A stretch of 64,000 bases of DNA from Anastatus disparis (Eukaryota; Arthropoda; Insecta; Hymenoptera; Eupelmidae): the NCBI GenBank assembly GCA_017163975.1, contig JAFFSR010000035.1, forward strand, positions 1,908,501-1,972,500. The letters run 5' to 3'. A program made the position numbers and the translations under genes. Under the pieces are notes generated by a model that was not told the DNA's origin, ran no database searches, and saw only the letters and a program-made list of their open reading frames with translations. Below, one piece after another: positions 1 to 10,801 of this stretch (the stretch's first letter is position 1; each line of letters begins with the position of its first letter).

Positions 1-1
1 A

Positions 2-430
2 GTCTCGTCCGCATTTTTAAATTACGGACGTCATCCTAAACAAGTATCTAGTTTGCGCCGTGAAATAAAAGGTGAGCGTCTTATTGAAAGAGTAAAGCCG
101 CAAGTACGGGTAGACCGATTAAAAAGATTAGATGCGTTAAGAGATTTAGTTGCGAAACATGTGGACGAGTCGCGTGCTAAACAAGCAATATAATAAAGGG
201 CGAAAAGACATACGTTTTCACATAGGGGATAGGGTGATGAGAAAAACACATGTGCTTTCAGACGGGTTGAAAAGTTTCCTGCGAAGCTAGCGCCTAAGTA
301 TGAGGTACATTAGGTGTATTTGGTCAGGGAGAAGGCAGCAATCGTAGAATAGCTGAGGCCAACGTTTCTAAACTAAAAAGATATTCCCCCTAAAAGGTCC
401 TCAGGCAATAACAGTTGAGCAAGAAAACTA
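2..430 (+). pseudogene. Ty3/gypsy-type integrase C-terminal remnant
   Basis: Nucleotides 2-190 read in one frame as a basic segment with NYGRHP and RLDALRDLVAKH. After an in-frame stop near 190 the match continues in another frame with RFHIGDRVMRKTHVLSD (about 205-270), and after a further shift with KLAPKYEV near 283-310. This order (linker, GDRV, LSD, KLAPKY) is the region behind the catalytic core of insect Ty3/gypsy integrases. The catalytic domain lies outside the window. At least two frameshifts and stops show it is dead. No host gene explanation fits. Confidence 0.7.
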
Positions 431-439
431 AATTATTTT

Positions 440-1620
440 TGTTTCAGCGGGTTGACAACGACGAGCTTGGCCAAGAGGCAAAGGTAGGCGTACGAGTCCA
501 AGGCACGTACCTTACCCAGAGTACCAGCCACCAAGTGACATTGGCAGCTTACCACCGCCTATAAGAGATGAGCCAAGTTTAGTAGCGCCACACGTGAGGG
601 AGGTTATCGAATTGGAAGATGAGAAAGCACTCATCCCGCCACCAAAAGAATTTGTCGATGACAACGATGATGTGATGGAGGTAGAAGAAGCAGCACTACT
701 TGATACTCAGGAAGAGCCTATACTACCCAGCAGAAGCTGGTATTAACAAGTAATTGAGGAAGAAGAAGAACTAAGGGCCCAAGAAGAGGCATAGAAAAAT
801 AAAGAACCATTAGTGGAGAGTCAATCGGATCAAGTGAAAAATGAGAGAGAAAATTTAAAGGTCCAGGGAGAGGCTCAGAAAACTGAAGAACAATCCGTTG
901 AAATACAGAAGGACCGAGTCGTCGAAAAGGAAAGGGGGTTGACAGAGCAGGAGGTAGCTCAAGAGCGAGAGAGGAAGGACCAAGAGCTCACTCAGTTGAG
1001 AGATAAGAGGATTAAGTTCCTGGAGGTGCGTTCTGCCGGCCATGCATCGACCTCCAAAGCTTTTCTGCGAACCTTACCTCCAGACGCTAGTAAGCAAGCT
1101 TGGTTTGGGCCCAGCACCTGCGAACCAATACCAGATCCTCCGTCTGTGAGTAAGGCCAGAAAAACGGGTGCAATTCCCAAGAGATTGGGCGTGCTTCGAC
1201 GCCCACATCTAAACAAAGAGCACTATTCTCAAAATAGTAGTGCTGATAGAGAGATGTAAGAAGAAAGTGTTTTAAAGATTCCAGGGAGTAAAGAAGAAGA
1301 AAGTAGGAGAGCCCAAAAAGAATTGGACCAGTATATCCAGAGGGACGTACAGGCGGCGCGTCCCAATGAGGTTAATAACAACCGCATAGCGAGGGTCCAA
1401 CCTTCATCCAGCTCTGCGACAGCATTGCTTTCAGGCGTGTTGTCCGAGCTCAAGCATATGGCAACCTCAGGCATAGGATATAAACGTAGAAGAGAGTTGG
1501 GAAAATGCAGCTCTACCGCTTCCGATTGCTCAACCGCCATCCGATCCACCACCTTCTACGAGTACCAAGAAACGAGGGCGATCAAAGAGCCAGGCCAATC
1601 GTCAACTCCAACTCCATGAT
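440..1620 (+). pseudogene. Post-integrase acidic and coiled-coil extension of the same retroelement
   Basis: One frame from about 470 reads a proline-rich stretch (PPSDIGSLPPPIRDEP) and an acidic stretch (EVIELEDEKALIPPP, then DDNDDVMEVEEAALL), ending in a stop near 745. After a shift, 813-1259 encodes a Glu/Gln/Arg-rich segment of about 70 residues predicted to be coiled coil, then a Pro/Ser-rich tail. 1323-1619 continues with another low-complexity piece. Stops at 1257 and 1617 and frame changes break it. No catalytic motif is visible. It links the integrase remnant to the zinc-knuckle ORF that follows, so I treat all three as one decayed 3' coding region. Confidence 0.5.
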
Positions 1621-1680
1621 TACGAGTCAGAGTGACCTACTTCACCAAGATCACCATCACCTCTTGGACCTGCTCAGCTA

Positions 1681-2154
1681 GTGAGGTTGGTATCTTACTC
1701 CAGGTATGCTGAAGAAAACACACGAGCATCATCAAAGAGTGAGCTAAATTCGAGGAGAGAGGAAAAAACGCGAGATGTTAGGAGAGATGTGCTAAGAAGA
1801 AGGGAAGAAGAGCGTAACCAAGTGAGAGAGGTTCCATCACGAGGAAGAGAGGTAAATAGCAGGGACCGATTTCCAGTAAGGCTGAACGGCGTAATGTTTG
1901 GAAACCTTGTCGCCATTCCTAACGATCCACGAGTGGACCCACCGCCGTTCGCTTATTTTAACTGCTGGCAGCGCAGTCACAGCTCAAGACAATGTCCCAG
2001 GCCTGTAAGAAGGACCTACTGTCACAACTGCGGACGACATGGTCAGGGTCTAGCAATGTGCCCACGCTGCAGCGAGCCACAACGCCAGTATTTACAACGA
2101 GAGTTTAGCGGAGGAAGACACTTACCTTTGAAGCCGGAGGACGAAGAGCCATAA
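1681..2154 (+). pseudogene. Zinc-knuckle (nucleocapsid-type) ORF of the retroelement
   Basis: The 157-residue reading frame has an Arg/Glu-rich first half (residues 1-60) and two degenerate CCHC knuckles. Knuckle 1 keeps C95, H100 and C105 but has Tyr92 where the first Cys is expected. Knuckle 2 has C114, C117 and C127 with correct spacing but Gln122 replaces the His. A third Cys pair (CPRC) follows. Zinc knuckles of this type bind nucleic acid in Gag nucleocapsid. The ORF ends about 120 bp before a polypurine tract, so it is the last coding segment before the 3' LTR, an unusual place for a Gag-like motif. The metal-ligand losses suggest it is not functional. Confidence 0.6.
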
Positions 2155-2271
2155 GCGATCCCGCAAGGGGACCCCGGTAAGTAAATTTGTTCCAAATTTC
2201 TATTACTTTTGCAAAACAGCGGCAAGATTTTATTTTAAACTGTAGACAAATTATTTGCAGGGAAATAATTT
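2155..2271 (+). other. Short untranslated spacer before the polypurine tract
   Basis: AT-rich, no coding signal. It begins with ggggaccccggtaagtaa, which also matches a splice donor, but no acceptor was identified. Confidence 0.4.
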
Positions 2272-3600
2272 AATCTAGGGGAGAGGTATGCGACGCGGGA
2301 TTTCGCATCACAAAAATTTTTGCGTTTTCAGGCTATTTTAATTTTTTTTTATGTGAGAAAAGTAGGGTAAGTAATGTTAAGAAAAATTTAAAAGAAGTTA
2401 AATAATTCTGCTGTTGTTTGGATAATTAATAAAATATATATGCAATTTATTAAAAGGCTATTTTGTTTTTTTTTTATGTTTGAGGGAATTCCAACATTTC
2501 AAATAGTCCCGCCGCCATACTGAAAAAAACTAGTGCTGAGAAGAACCGACTGCCACCGAAAGAGAAAAGACAAAAAATAAAGAAAAAAGAGTTTTTATAT
2601 TAATGTGTTGTATTAAATTATAGTTGTAAAAGCGAGAATTTGAATTTTGAAAGCGTGCGTTATGTTAAAATATATAAAAATATTGTAAAAGCGAGATTGA
2701 GTAAAAGAGAGAGTGCGTAGATGTACGAGTTGCGCGCGCCGTTCTTGTACATGCTGCTGGACGGGGAGAGATTTAACAAACGTTTTTATATATATGCTTG
2801 TTTATCTTTAAAATCATAAAAAAAAAACAGAAAACTAATTTGTAATAATACTAGATTTTATTTCAAATTTGATTGCAAAAAGGAAATGTTGAATTATTGT
2901 GTATATTAGTGAATGACAGTTTTTTTGCGCCAGGAAATATTGCTGGCCCGCTAAATCTAAGCGTAGCGATTGACTGATGAAATCGAGCAAGACGTTACGG
3001 GTCGTAATTTGCCAGGCCCAGCGTTAGTGTACATCGGGTCGCAGCAAAGGGTAGACATGTCGTAAGAAGAGTAGAGTTTTGAAAAGGGTTTTTTGCGTAT
3101 TAATTCGTGGAAATAGCGTTACGTAAGCGTGCAGAATTTTGTGTTAATCATAAATTATTCAAGCTGAGATTAATATAATAATTCGTAATTATTTTCGTAG
3201 GGTTTTGGAAGTAATTGCCGAGTTTTTTTTTATTATTTTTGCGTGTGATTAGTTTTTTTTTCCTCTTATTTCGAGATTTGGTGTAGCGTCGTGGAAGTGA
3301 TATTTATTGCAAGTTTTACTAGCGTCCATAAAGTTTTTTTCTTTGTACGAGTCACCGTGCGTCCTGAGAATGTAAGAGAGAGAAGCGAAAGGGAGAACAA
3401 GAGGAAGCCACAGTGACATAATCAACTTTGCCTGGACAGAATCCAACAGGAATTCGCTTCTCTCGAATCTAAGGTAATCTCGTCAAAAATAAGCCGCTTG
3501 CGCGTACTTGCAAAGTTAGCTTCTTTGCGAAGAAAAGAAAATTTATATTTCAATAAAGTACGTTTATCTGAAACGCGTGCATAGTGTAAAAGAAAGAAAT
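2272..3600 (+). repeat. Polypurine tract and putative 3' LTR (far end not fixed)
   Basis: The purine-rich run taggggagaggta ends at about 2288 and is followed by TGCGACGCGG, the usual PPT-TG arrangement at the start of a 3' LTR. The following 1.3 kb contains GC-richer patches (2710-2765, 2930-3060) in AT-rich DNA and AATAAA-like signals near 3554 and 3597. No second copy exists in the window, so the 3' border is a guess. Alternative: only the first few hundred bases belong to the LTR. Confidence 0.4.
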
Positions 3601-3717
3601 AAAATTTATAAATCATTAAAAACGATTAAATAGAAAACAAAAAAGAGAAAGAGAAAAAATTTTAGAATAGCACTGAAAGAAAGAAAACGGTTGCGCCATC
3701 AAAGTGTCGATGGTGCT

Positions 3718-4317
<600 letters not shown>

Positions 4318-5364
4318 TGGAAAGAGAGAGAGAATTCGAGGAAAAGAAGGAGAGTGATTTTTGTAAGGAATCGTTTTTTTTTGTAGTGACATTTTCTTTT
4401 ACTTTTTTTTATCATATGGATTATTTTTTTTTTTGTGTGTGTAAGAGAGAGAATTTCAGTTTTATTCAAGCGTGTGTAATCTGCCTTACGTACTTGAAGC
4501 AAAAATAAAATAATTGCTATAAAGAGAGTAATAGAGAATCTAGCATTTGTGTGAGTGAGAGAGAAAGAAGTAGTTATTTAATGCAGAGAGTTTATGCGTT
4601 AATATAATGAGCGTCTTAGTATTAGGTTGTATGTAATAATAGTTTAAATTTGGCCGTGGTCAGAGAAAATATCAGTGAGATATAAAAATTAGTGGCGTGC
4701 GTTAGTTGGGAGAGACGAGAGAGAGAAAAAGAGCATGAGAGTATTGTATGTGTGTGTGAGTTTTACCGAGAGACTAGTTTTTTTTTTTCGTGTACTGAAA
4801 AAAAGTTACTCAATTAAAAATTTTATCGTAATTAGAAAAAAAAGATGGAAATGAATTATTTTAATCAATAGAAGAGTGTGTTAAATTATTTATGTCAAAA
4901 CAATTAGATAGATTCCTTGGATGTTTGCCTGGCATGTCTTAGTGTTAAGTTCTTAAATAAAAATTATTTCTATAGAACGCGGCTTACGAGAGCTGGTGCG
5001 CCCCGAGCACAAGCTGATTTTTTGTCGAATCTCCTCTGAGAGAATCTAGGCAAGAGAATAGACAGAGTAAAATTATAAATTTTTGAATTCGTACGTTTCG
5101 GGTATTTTTGCAACGTCACAAAAGTCTTATACTTAGAAGACTTGTACTTATGTGCACAACGAGAATAAAAACAAAATGGAGAGTTTCTTCGAGAATGCTC
5201 TTAATACCTCGAGAAAAGGGAGATGTCTCGTTTGACGACGCTGAGGCGATATGCCGCAAAAAAGCGTCCTGCACTTGAAACAACTCGTTGTTCAAGTTCA
5301 ACATACACTTATATATCTTAGTGCGCTTACAGCGCCATACTCATACACAGACTATATGTGTCCC
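4318..5364. other. No gene recognised
   Basis: AT-rich sequence with scattered GA patches (4546-4570, 4711-4730). A GC-richer segment at 4978-5050 (ctggtgcgccccgagcac) is reminiscent of a primer-binding region but has no supporting LTR border. The small reading frame at 5116-5304 on the minus strand has no recognisable motif. Confidence 0.5.
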
Positions 5365-5800
5365 CACAAATGTAAAATAATTTTTACACAGTGATTTACA
5401 ATTTACTGAAACAATAATATACCTCTAATTTTGTCAACAACTCTAGCCATATATGTGTAGAATAATTATTGATGCTAATCTTGTTTGAAAAGTCTAAAAT
5501 ATTGCTGTAAAGCGAAAATTGCTGCGCGAGATAGAGCCAGCGTGAGCATATGTATTCATCATTCTTTATTATTACTTTCTCTGACGCACTAAAGAAAAAT
5601 ACACATGTTCACATCGGCTCTATCACGCGCAGAATTTTTCGCTTTGCAAAAATATTTTAGACTTTTCAAATAAGATTAGTATCGATAATTATTCTACGTA
5701 TATATGGCAAGAGTTACTGACAATATCAGAAGTATATTATTGTCTTAATAAGTTGTGAATCCGTGTATAATCTTAATCTGTTATATTTTACATTGTAAGC
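5365..5800. mobile_element. MITE/foldback element with about 170-bp terminal inverted repeats
   Basis: The left arm (about 5365-5530, including gaaaagtctaaaatatt and gcgcgagatagagcc) is repeated in inverse orientation at about 5610-5800 (ggctctatcacgcgc, aatattttagacttttc). The arms are diverged but collinear over their whole length. The loop of about 80 bp is non-coding. Class II non-autonomous element; family unknown. Confidence 0.8.
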
Positions 5801-6189
5801 TGTTAAATTTTTCAGCAAAATCTTCCGAAAAATTTTGTTTTTTTAACTTGATTTTTTTTTATATAAGAAATTGGTAAAAACTCATGAGAAAACTGCGTTT
5901 GCTTTTATTTAGCTTTGAAAATAGTAAGTTATTTTAAAACATTATAAATTGAAAATCAGTCACATAATATCTATTAGTCATAATAATTAAAATTTTAAAA
6001 AATGAAAATCAATAAATAATTCAATAAAAATAATAAACATATGCCATGGCATGAAACGCAGTCAAAATAATAAAATCAATTAAAACATTCACTCATTAAC
6101 CATTCAGCCAATAAATACATTCACACCTTAAGCCTATACATGAGTCTTTACAATAAATAAATTAACATAAAAAATAAAAAATTAAATTA
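5801..6189. other. No gene recognised
   Basis: AT-rich spacer and 3' flank of the minus-strand non-LTR element. No motif seen. Confidence 0.5.
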
Positions 6190-7145
6190 AATTCATTCGA
6201 GGTCAAGCAAGTACCTCCTCAGAGCCGACTTGAACCTGTTAAGCGATGGAAGATTCTTTATATTAGCAGGCAGGAAGTTTCAAAAATGCGCACCTTAAAC
6301 TTAAAAGAAATTCCTCCCAGTTTCAGTACGCATGAAGGACATCGCGAAATCCTTAATCTATCCCCTAGTGGCTACCCTAGGTATATATCTAGTTAAGAGA
6401 CCAACTAGATACTCGGAAATATTCATGCGCACGATTTTTTACATAAGTACAGCCATAAAATACTGTCTCCTCGCATCAGTACGCAGCCAACTCAGCGCAG
6501 CTCTATGAGGAGAGATATTATCGCCCATTCTCACGCCTAATACATATCTCATACACGAATTTTGCAGTCTATATAATCGTCTTCTCAACTCCTGTGAGGC
6601 ATCAAGCAGAACTACTGAGCAGTAGTCAAGATGTGGAAACAGCAGGGTGGTTGCGTGTTGTTTGCGCAGAGCCTCAGTAGTATACCGACGAAAGAACCGC
6701 AAGCCGTACATAGACCTAATAAATTTTTTAGTCAACATATTAATGCGTAGCTCCCATGATAACTTAGAGTCAAGCACATCACCAAGGCTCGTAACGGCAT
6801 CAGAGAAAGATATACCGACACCATCCTCAAGCTCAATCGTCTTTGGCTCACCAGCATAAAAGTCGTTAATAAATCGACCATTGCCAAAAACGATCGCCTT
6901 AGTTTTGCTTGCTTTGAATGTGAGAGAAGCATCGACAGCCCATTCCGACACCGTCTTGGCCGCCCTCTGTAGACTACGAATACCTTCATTCACATTCTTA
7001 TTAGAGACCTGCGTATAAATTTGCAGGTCACCCGTATATAATAGGTGATCGATGCAACCGAAGCCGAGGGTGTCACGTATGTCATTAATGTAAAGACAAA
7101 ACAACAGAGGCCCCAGCACTGAACCCTACGGATTTTATAAATTGG
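6190..7145 (-). pseudogene. Non-LTR retrotransposon reverse transcriptase, 3' half
   Basis: Reading on the minus strand from 7139, the RT fingers/palm motif PxGSVLGPLLFCLYINDI is visible, with a TAG stop (near 7126) where the Gln of PQGS is expected. The catalytic box reads LLYTGDLQIY (about 7013-7045) instead of YADD, so the first catalytic Asp is Gly. Downstream come the thumb-like region with HLDYCSVVL, and after the stop at 6439 the conserved tail continues in broken frames (RTETGRNFF, then NLPSLNRFKSALRRYLLDLE near 6195-6260). This is the C-terminus typical of jockey/CR1-like RTs in arthropods. It is 5'-truncated and inactive. No poly-A tail is obvious at the 3' side. Confidence 0.88.
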
Positions 7146-7323
7146 TTGTTAGCCAATTCGATTCCTCTTTTAAATGTGTAAGAGAACCGCTTATCAATTA
7201 CGTATGAATGAAATAGGAATTCTTGAAGAAATTGTATGGTTGTTTAAGCAATAAAATTATATTTTTACCCTCGATATTTTGTAATTTAAATAAAACTCTC
7301 CCCTAGTATTTATCCAATTTGTC

Positions 7324-7712
7324 TTAAGAAGGGGCCGAACCATCTGTCTTTGTCTAATAGCGTTTTTCATCATTTATGTAAACACAATCCGGTATAACAA
7401 GAAAAAAATAGCAGCCCCCGCTAGATATTAGTATAATAAGTAAATTTTGTAATAACAACCATATTTTTTCACTGCGTAGTTTTTTAATAATTAGAGACCT
7501 ACCAAAAAAAGATAGGTTATATTCTAGATTGCTAGTAGGTCTCTAATTAGTCAAAAACTATGCGGTAAAAAATTTGGTTGTTATTACAAAATTTACTAAT
7601 TATACTAATATCTAGCGGGGGCTGCTATTTTTTTCTTGTTATACCGGATAGTGTTTACATAAATGATGAAAAACGCTATTAGACAAAGACAGATAGTTCG
7701 GCCCCTTCTTAA
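7324..7712. mobile_element. TTAA-flanked MITE with about 175-bp inverted repeats
   Basis: TTAA at 7324-7327 and 7709-7712 bracket GAAGGGGCCGAAC and its inverse. The arms match nearly base for base (about 7328-7500 against 7535-7708); an inner palindrome around agagacctac (7495-7545) forms the loop. TTAA target duplication is typical of piggyBac-like transposition; assignment is inference because the ends do not begin with CCC. Confidence 0.85.
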
Positions 7713-8267
7713 GTCCATTGAAAATATGCTATTTTTAATTAATCAAAATATTCTTTCCTATGTATTATTATTTAGGCAAAAAATACGAAATTGATTTATC
7801 TTCTAATAATTAAAAAGAAAGTTTCTTAAAGTAATAGCATTGTAATATTCCTAAAGTATAAATATTTTATTTCTGTCTTCATTCACCAGAAAAATTAAAA
7901 TTTTAAAAATGAATGCAAATGACTTAATTAAATATTTAATTAAATATTTATCTGCTAAACTTTTGTACATTTCAAATTTTTTGATAACTACTATGACGTC
8001 CTACTAGCTTATGGCTAGTAAGCCGCACTTCTATTGACTCTTATGAGTCTTATTCTTGCCGTATTTCGGCCTTGTAATTGTAGAGCCGTTTACCAGAAAA
8101 GTCGCTATGCCGTCTGGTGCGGACTCGAATGTGTCAGTGTCTATGTGTGTGTATTTATTTCCAGTGTTAGTAAATGGTTATTGATGTTATGGGTAATGCC
8201 CGTTATTACTGAAGACCAAGTGCCTCAGTACGCGGGGCTTTACCCTTTGGGATGGGATAAGGAAAGG
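7713..8267. other. No gene recognised
   Basis: AT-rich to 7990, then a GC-richer part (8000-8267) that flanks the LTR below and may be a further piece of LTR or of a 5' leader. A 112-residue plus-strand reading frame at 8034-8372 runs antisense into the LTR and shows no domain. Confidence 0.4.
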
Positions 8268-8786
8268 TGTGTGTTGCTCGCCGCAACTCTTTATTTAAAT
8301 TATATTAACCAATTGTACAATATAAAGCGAATAAGCGCTCGAGCATGGAAGAATCATCAACGACGTTGGTGATTCTTCAATGCTCGATGTATTCAGATAC
8401 AAAAGCAAGTTAATTCGAGCTGAGGCGAGGCAGAAGAGAGCCTTTCTCTCTGCTGGGCCGCTTTTATAGGCGCTGGACTCCAGTCCCCTCTTCGCTGATA
8501 GATTGGCACCGCCGGCGTTCGCGCGCGTGGTCCTGCTTTTCTCTTGCGCGCTGAGCCAATATGAGGCCTAAGCGCGCTTTCGATGTATGTTGCATGTACA
8601 CGAGCGACTTTGAATGTATGTGCGCTTCAGGAGCGTACATACTTTGGGCGCTTATGCTTTTATTCTTTTAAATTATAATACTTTAATTCACATTTCTTAT
8701 TCATATATTATTATTTATCGCGTGTAATTATGTTGTAATTATTTAGTTTAACAAATGAGGGTTTATGATATAACTGGGCGATCACA
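8268..8786 (-). repeat. LTR of the minus-strand Ty3/gypsy element (3' LTR)
   Basis: On the minus strand the LTR opens TGTGATCGCC at 8786, directly behind a polypurine tract. It carries a TATA box (CTATAAAAG, 8462-8470) in a GC-rich core promoter and an AATAAAG polyadenylation signal near 8290. An end in AACACACA at 8268 is the likeliest border but not certain, because no second LTR is present. Confidence 0.65.
8337..8385. repeat. Perfect-type hairpin inside the LTR R/U5 region
   Basis: CGAGCATGGAAGAATCATC pairs with its near-perfect inverse 9 nt further on (one mismatch region), giving a 19-bp stem in the predicted LTR transcript. Confidence 0.85.
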
Positions 8787-8799
8787 CTGCCCCCCTAAA
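8787..8799 (-). other. Polypurine tract of the minus-strand element
   Basis: Minus strand reads TTTAGGGGGGCAG immediately before the LTR start TGTGATCG: the second-strand primer site of an LTR retroelement. Confidence 0.75.
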
Positions 8800-9091
8800 T
8801 AAATTAATTTTTTCTGTTTTCAAATACTAAATTAAAATTACTGATCGATAACGTAAGCAGAAAAAACGAAAAAAAATTACATTTATTTACATAGAGCGCA
8901 AAATCAGCTAATTACATGGGTTTTAAATGCGTTATATGAGCTTCAAACTATATACTATACTTTAAAAAATTTTGTTTCTTTTATTTTTATTATGGTAAGC
9001 AAGACTCGAAACTCGTTCTCTGAGTGTTTTCATTATTTGTGAACATATTGTTTCACGTGATGTCATTTTATGGTGTAGTCGAATAAAAAAG

Positions 9092-9166
9092 TGACCAAGT
9101 CAGGGATCGAACTCGCGTTAACGAATTAACGAGCTGTGTGCTATAGCCAACTAAGCCAGCGAACTC
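9092..9166 (-). pseudogene. tRNA-like sequence / head of a tRNA-derived SINE
   Basis: The minus strand contains a perfect pol III A box (TGGCTTAGTTGG) and B box (GAGTTCGATCCC) at tRNA spacing, so it derives from a tRNA. A cloverleaf does not close: the anticodon region is replaced by a CGTTAA-TTCG-TTAACG hairpin and the acceptor and T stems do not pair. I therefore do not call a functional tRNA. Confidence 0.6.
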
Positions 9167-10146
9167 TAATTTGTTAATTTTGCAAATCACCTTGGATTTG
9201 TTATGAGAATATTCTTTATATTCCTTAATTTCTTAATGGTTTTTGTTTTATTATGAGTCTTGTTTTACCATTTTTTACTTTTTTATTATAACATTTGTTT
9301 CACTATTCTTATTTATTAAAGTTATTTATTTCAATCTCCCATAACACATTTTTATTTTTATTTAAAGTTATTTTTCTTTTTATGTCTTTCTTTCTTTTCT
9401 CCAGCTTAAGCTATTTTTCATTAATTTATTATATTACTCGTTCTTATTTTTATGAATTTTTGATATAAAATTAATTATTTTAATATTAAAATTTATAGAT
9501 TTTTTGTGTACTAATGTTATTCGATATTATGTTAAATCAATCATAATTCTTTTGTAATGTAATAAAGTGTTTTTTAAGTATGTTTAAAAAAAAAATTTTC
9601 TGACGCTAACTTTTTAATTATATCTCATTTTCTCTTTTAATGATTGATTTAACATTTACATTTCTTATTTTAATTATTGAGTGTCACTGTGCTAGTTGGG
9701 CACCACTGCTTAATACTATTTAAATTTTGAAATATTATTTTTAATTCGTGTGACATTCTTATTTCTATATATTAATTCTCATATTTATCGGTTTAATGTT
9801 TCGTTGGTTTTGTTTACATTCCAGTGCTTAGGCACTTTATGGACTTAACTATCTTATGTATCCTACAATTTCGACAATATTAAATGTAATTATTTTCGCT
9901 TATATTTTACTATGGTAACTTATGATAGTAACAATTTAAGTTTTAATAATAATTTTTTAAATCACAAGATTTGTATCTAATACTTAAATTCTAAGTTCTC
10001 TTATACCAAATTAAATATTCTGACTGACTTAAAAAAAATTTCAATACTTTTTTAATAATTAATTTTAACTATTTATGTTTAATATTTCTGTAATTAAATA
10101 CTTAATTTGGTATTCTATAATTTTACATAAATTTATATTTTTATCT
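9167..10146. other. Non-coding 3' region of the minus-strand gypsy element
   Basis: About 1.3 kb (with 8800-9091) between integrase tail and PPT. Very AT-rich; no envelope-like or other reading frame is supported. It holds the tRNA-like insertion. Confidence 0.5.
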
Positions 10147-10380
10147 TTATGTTTTTGTGGATTTTTCCATGTAGAATGGTCTTAAGTTATTTATATGGAA
10201 GTTTCCCTTCAATTTTTTGTTTCCATCTACTATCTTATATTTATTGTCGTTTATAACATTTTTGACCATATACGGTCCATCGTATACATCAAAGAATTTT
10301 GCTATTTTATTATGATTTGCTTCAGATAATTTTCTACTTTTTTCCAAGAAAGTTTTGTAGTGTCTGTGTAGTTTTGTGTT
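10147..10380 (-). pseudogene. Ty3/gypsy integrase C-terminus (GPY-type module)
   Basis: The reading frame has FDVYDGPYMVKNVINDNKY and ends NFHINNLRPFY, the GPY/F module and the terminal NLRPFY of Ty3/gypsy integrases. Upstream core motifs (HHCC, DD35E) are missing: the preceding coding sequence jumps from the beginning of RT to this module within 150 bp, so most of RT, RNase H and integrase core is deleted. Confidence 0.8.
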
Positions 10381-10494
10381 TTTATGTAATTTTTAATATT
10401 AAATTAGTTTTTTGTTTTTTACTTATTATTATCATTTAATTTATTCGTGATATTTTATGATATCTTACATTTATGTTTGTCCCCCTCTGAATCG

Positions 10495-10800
10495 TCATAC
10501 TAGCTTTTCGTTTAGCTGTGGACGTTCGGGCATTGTCTCATTAGAATCTTTTTGCTTCACCGAGACGACTGGACTAACATATAGTATTTTTGATCTTTTG
10601 ATCATACTAAGATTTAACAAATTCTCAGTTATTGCGTCTAGCTTAATTTTAAATTTTGCTTTTATTAAGTGTAATTTGTCTTTAATTGTTTTAAATTTAT
10701 TTTTATGTTTTCTAATTGATACAAGCTTTAAGATTTTCTTTCGTTTTAAATTTTTAACTTTTTCTTCCTTCCCTTTATTCAATTTATTTAATCTTTTAGA
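10495..10800 (-). pseudogene. Linker and first motif of Ty3/gypsy reverse transcriptase
   Basis: Lys-rich linker followed by YVSPVVSVKQKDSN, the first conserved RT motif (usually SPVVLVKKKDG), then LNEKLV. The palm with YxDD is absent. It lies one frame away from the protease ORF that precedes it on the minus strand. Confidence 0.65.
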
Positions 10801-10801
10801 T

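Noticed and set aside
4978..5050. Primer-binding site with a 2.7-kb LTR ending near 4995
   Set aside because: ggtgcgccccgagcac is only loosely similar to known primer sites, there is no CA end before it and no internal coding region behind it.
8034..8372. 112-codon plus-strand gene
   Set aside because: Runs antisense into the LTR of the minus-strand gypsy element; no domain.
9092..9166. Functional tRNA gene
   Set aside because: Acceptor, anticodon and T stems do not pair although A and B boxes are good.
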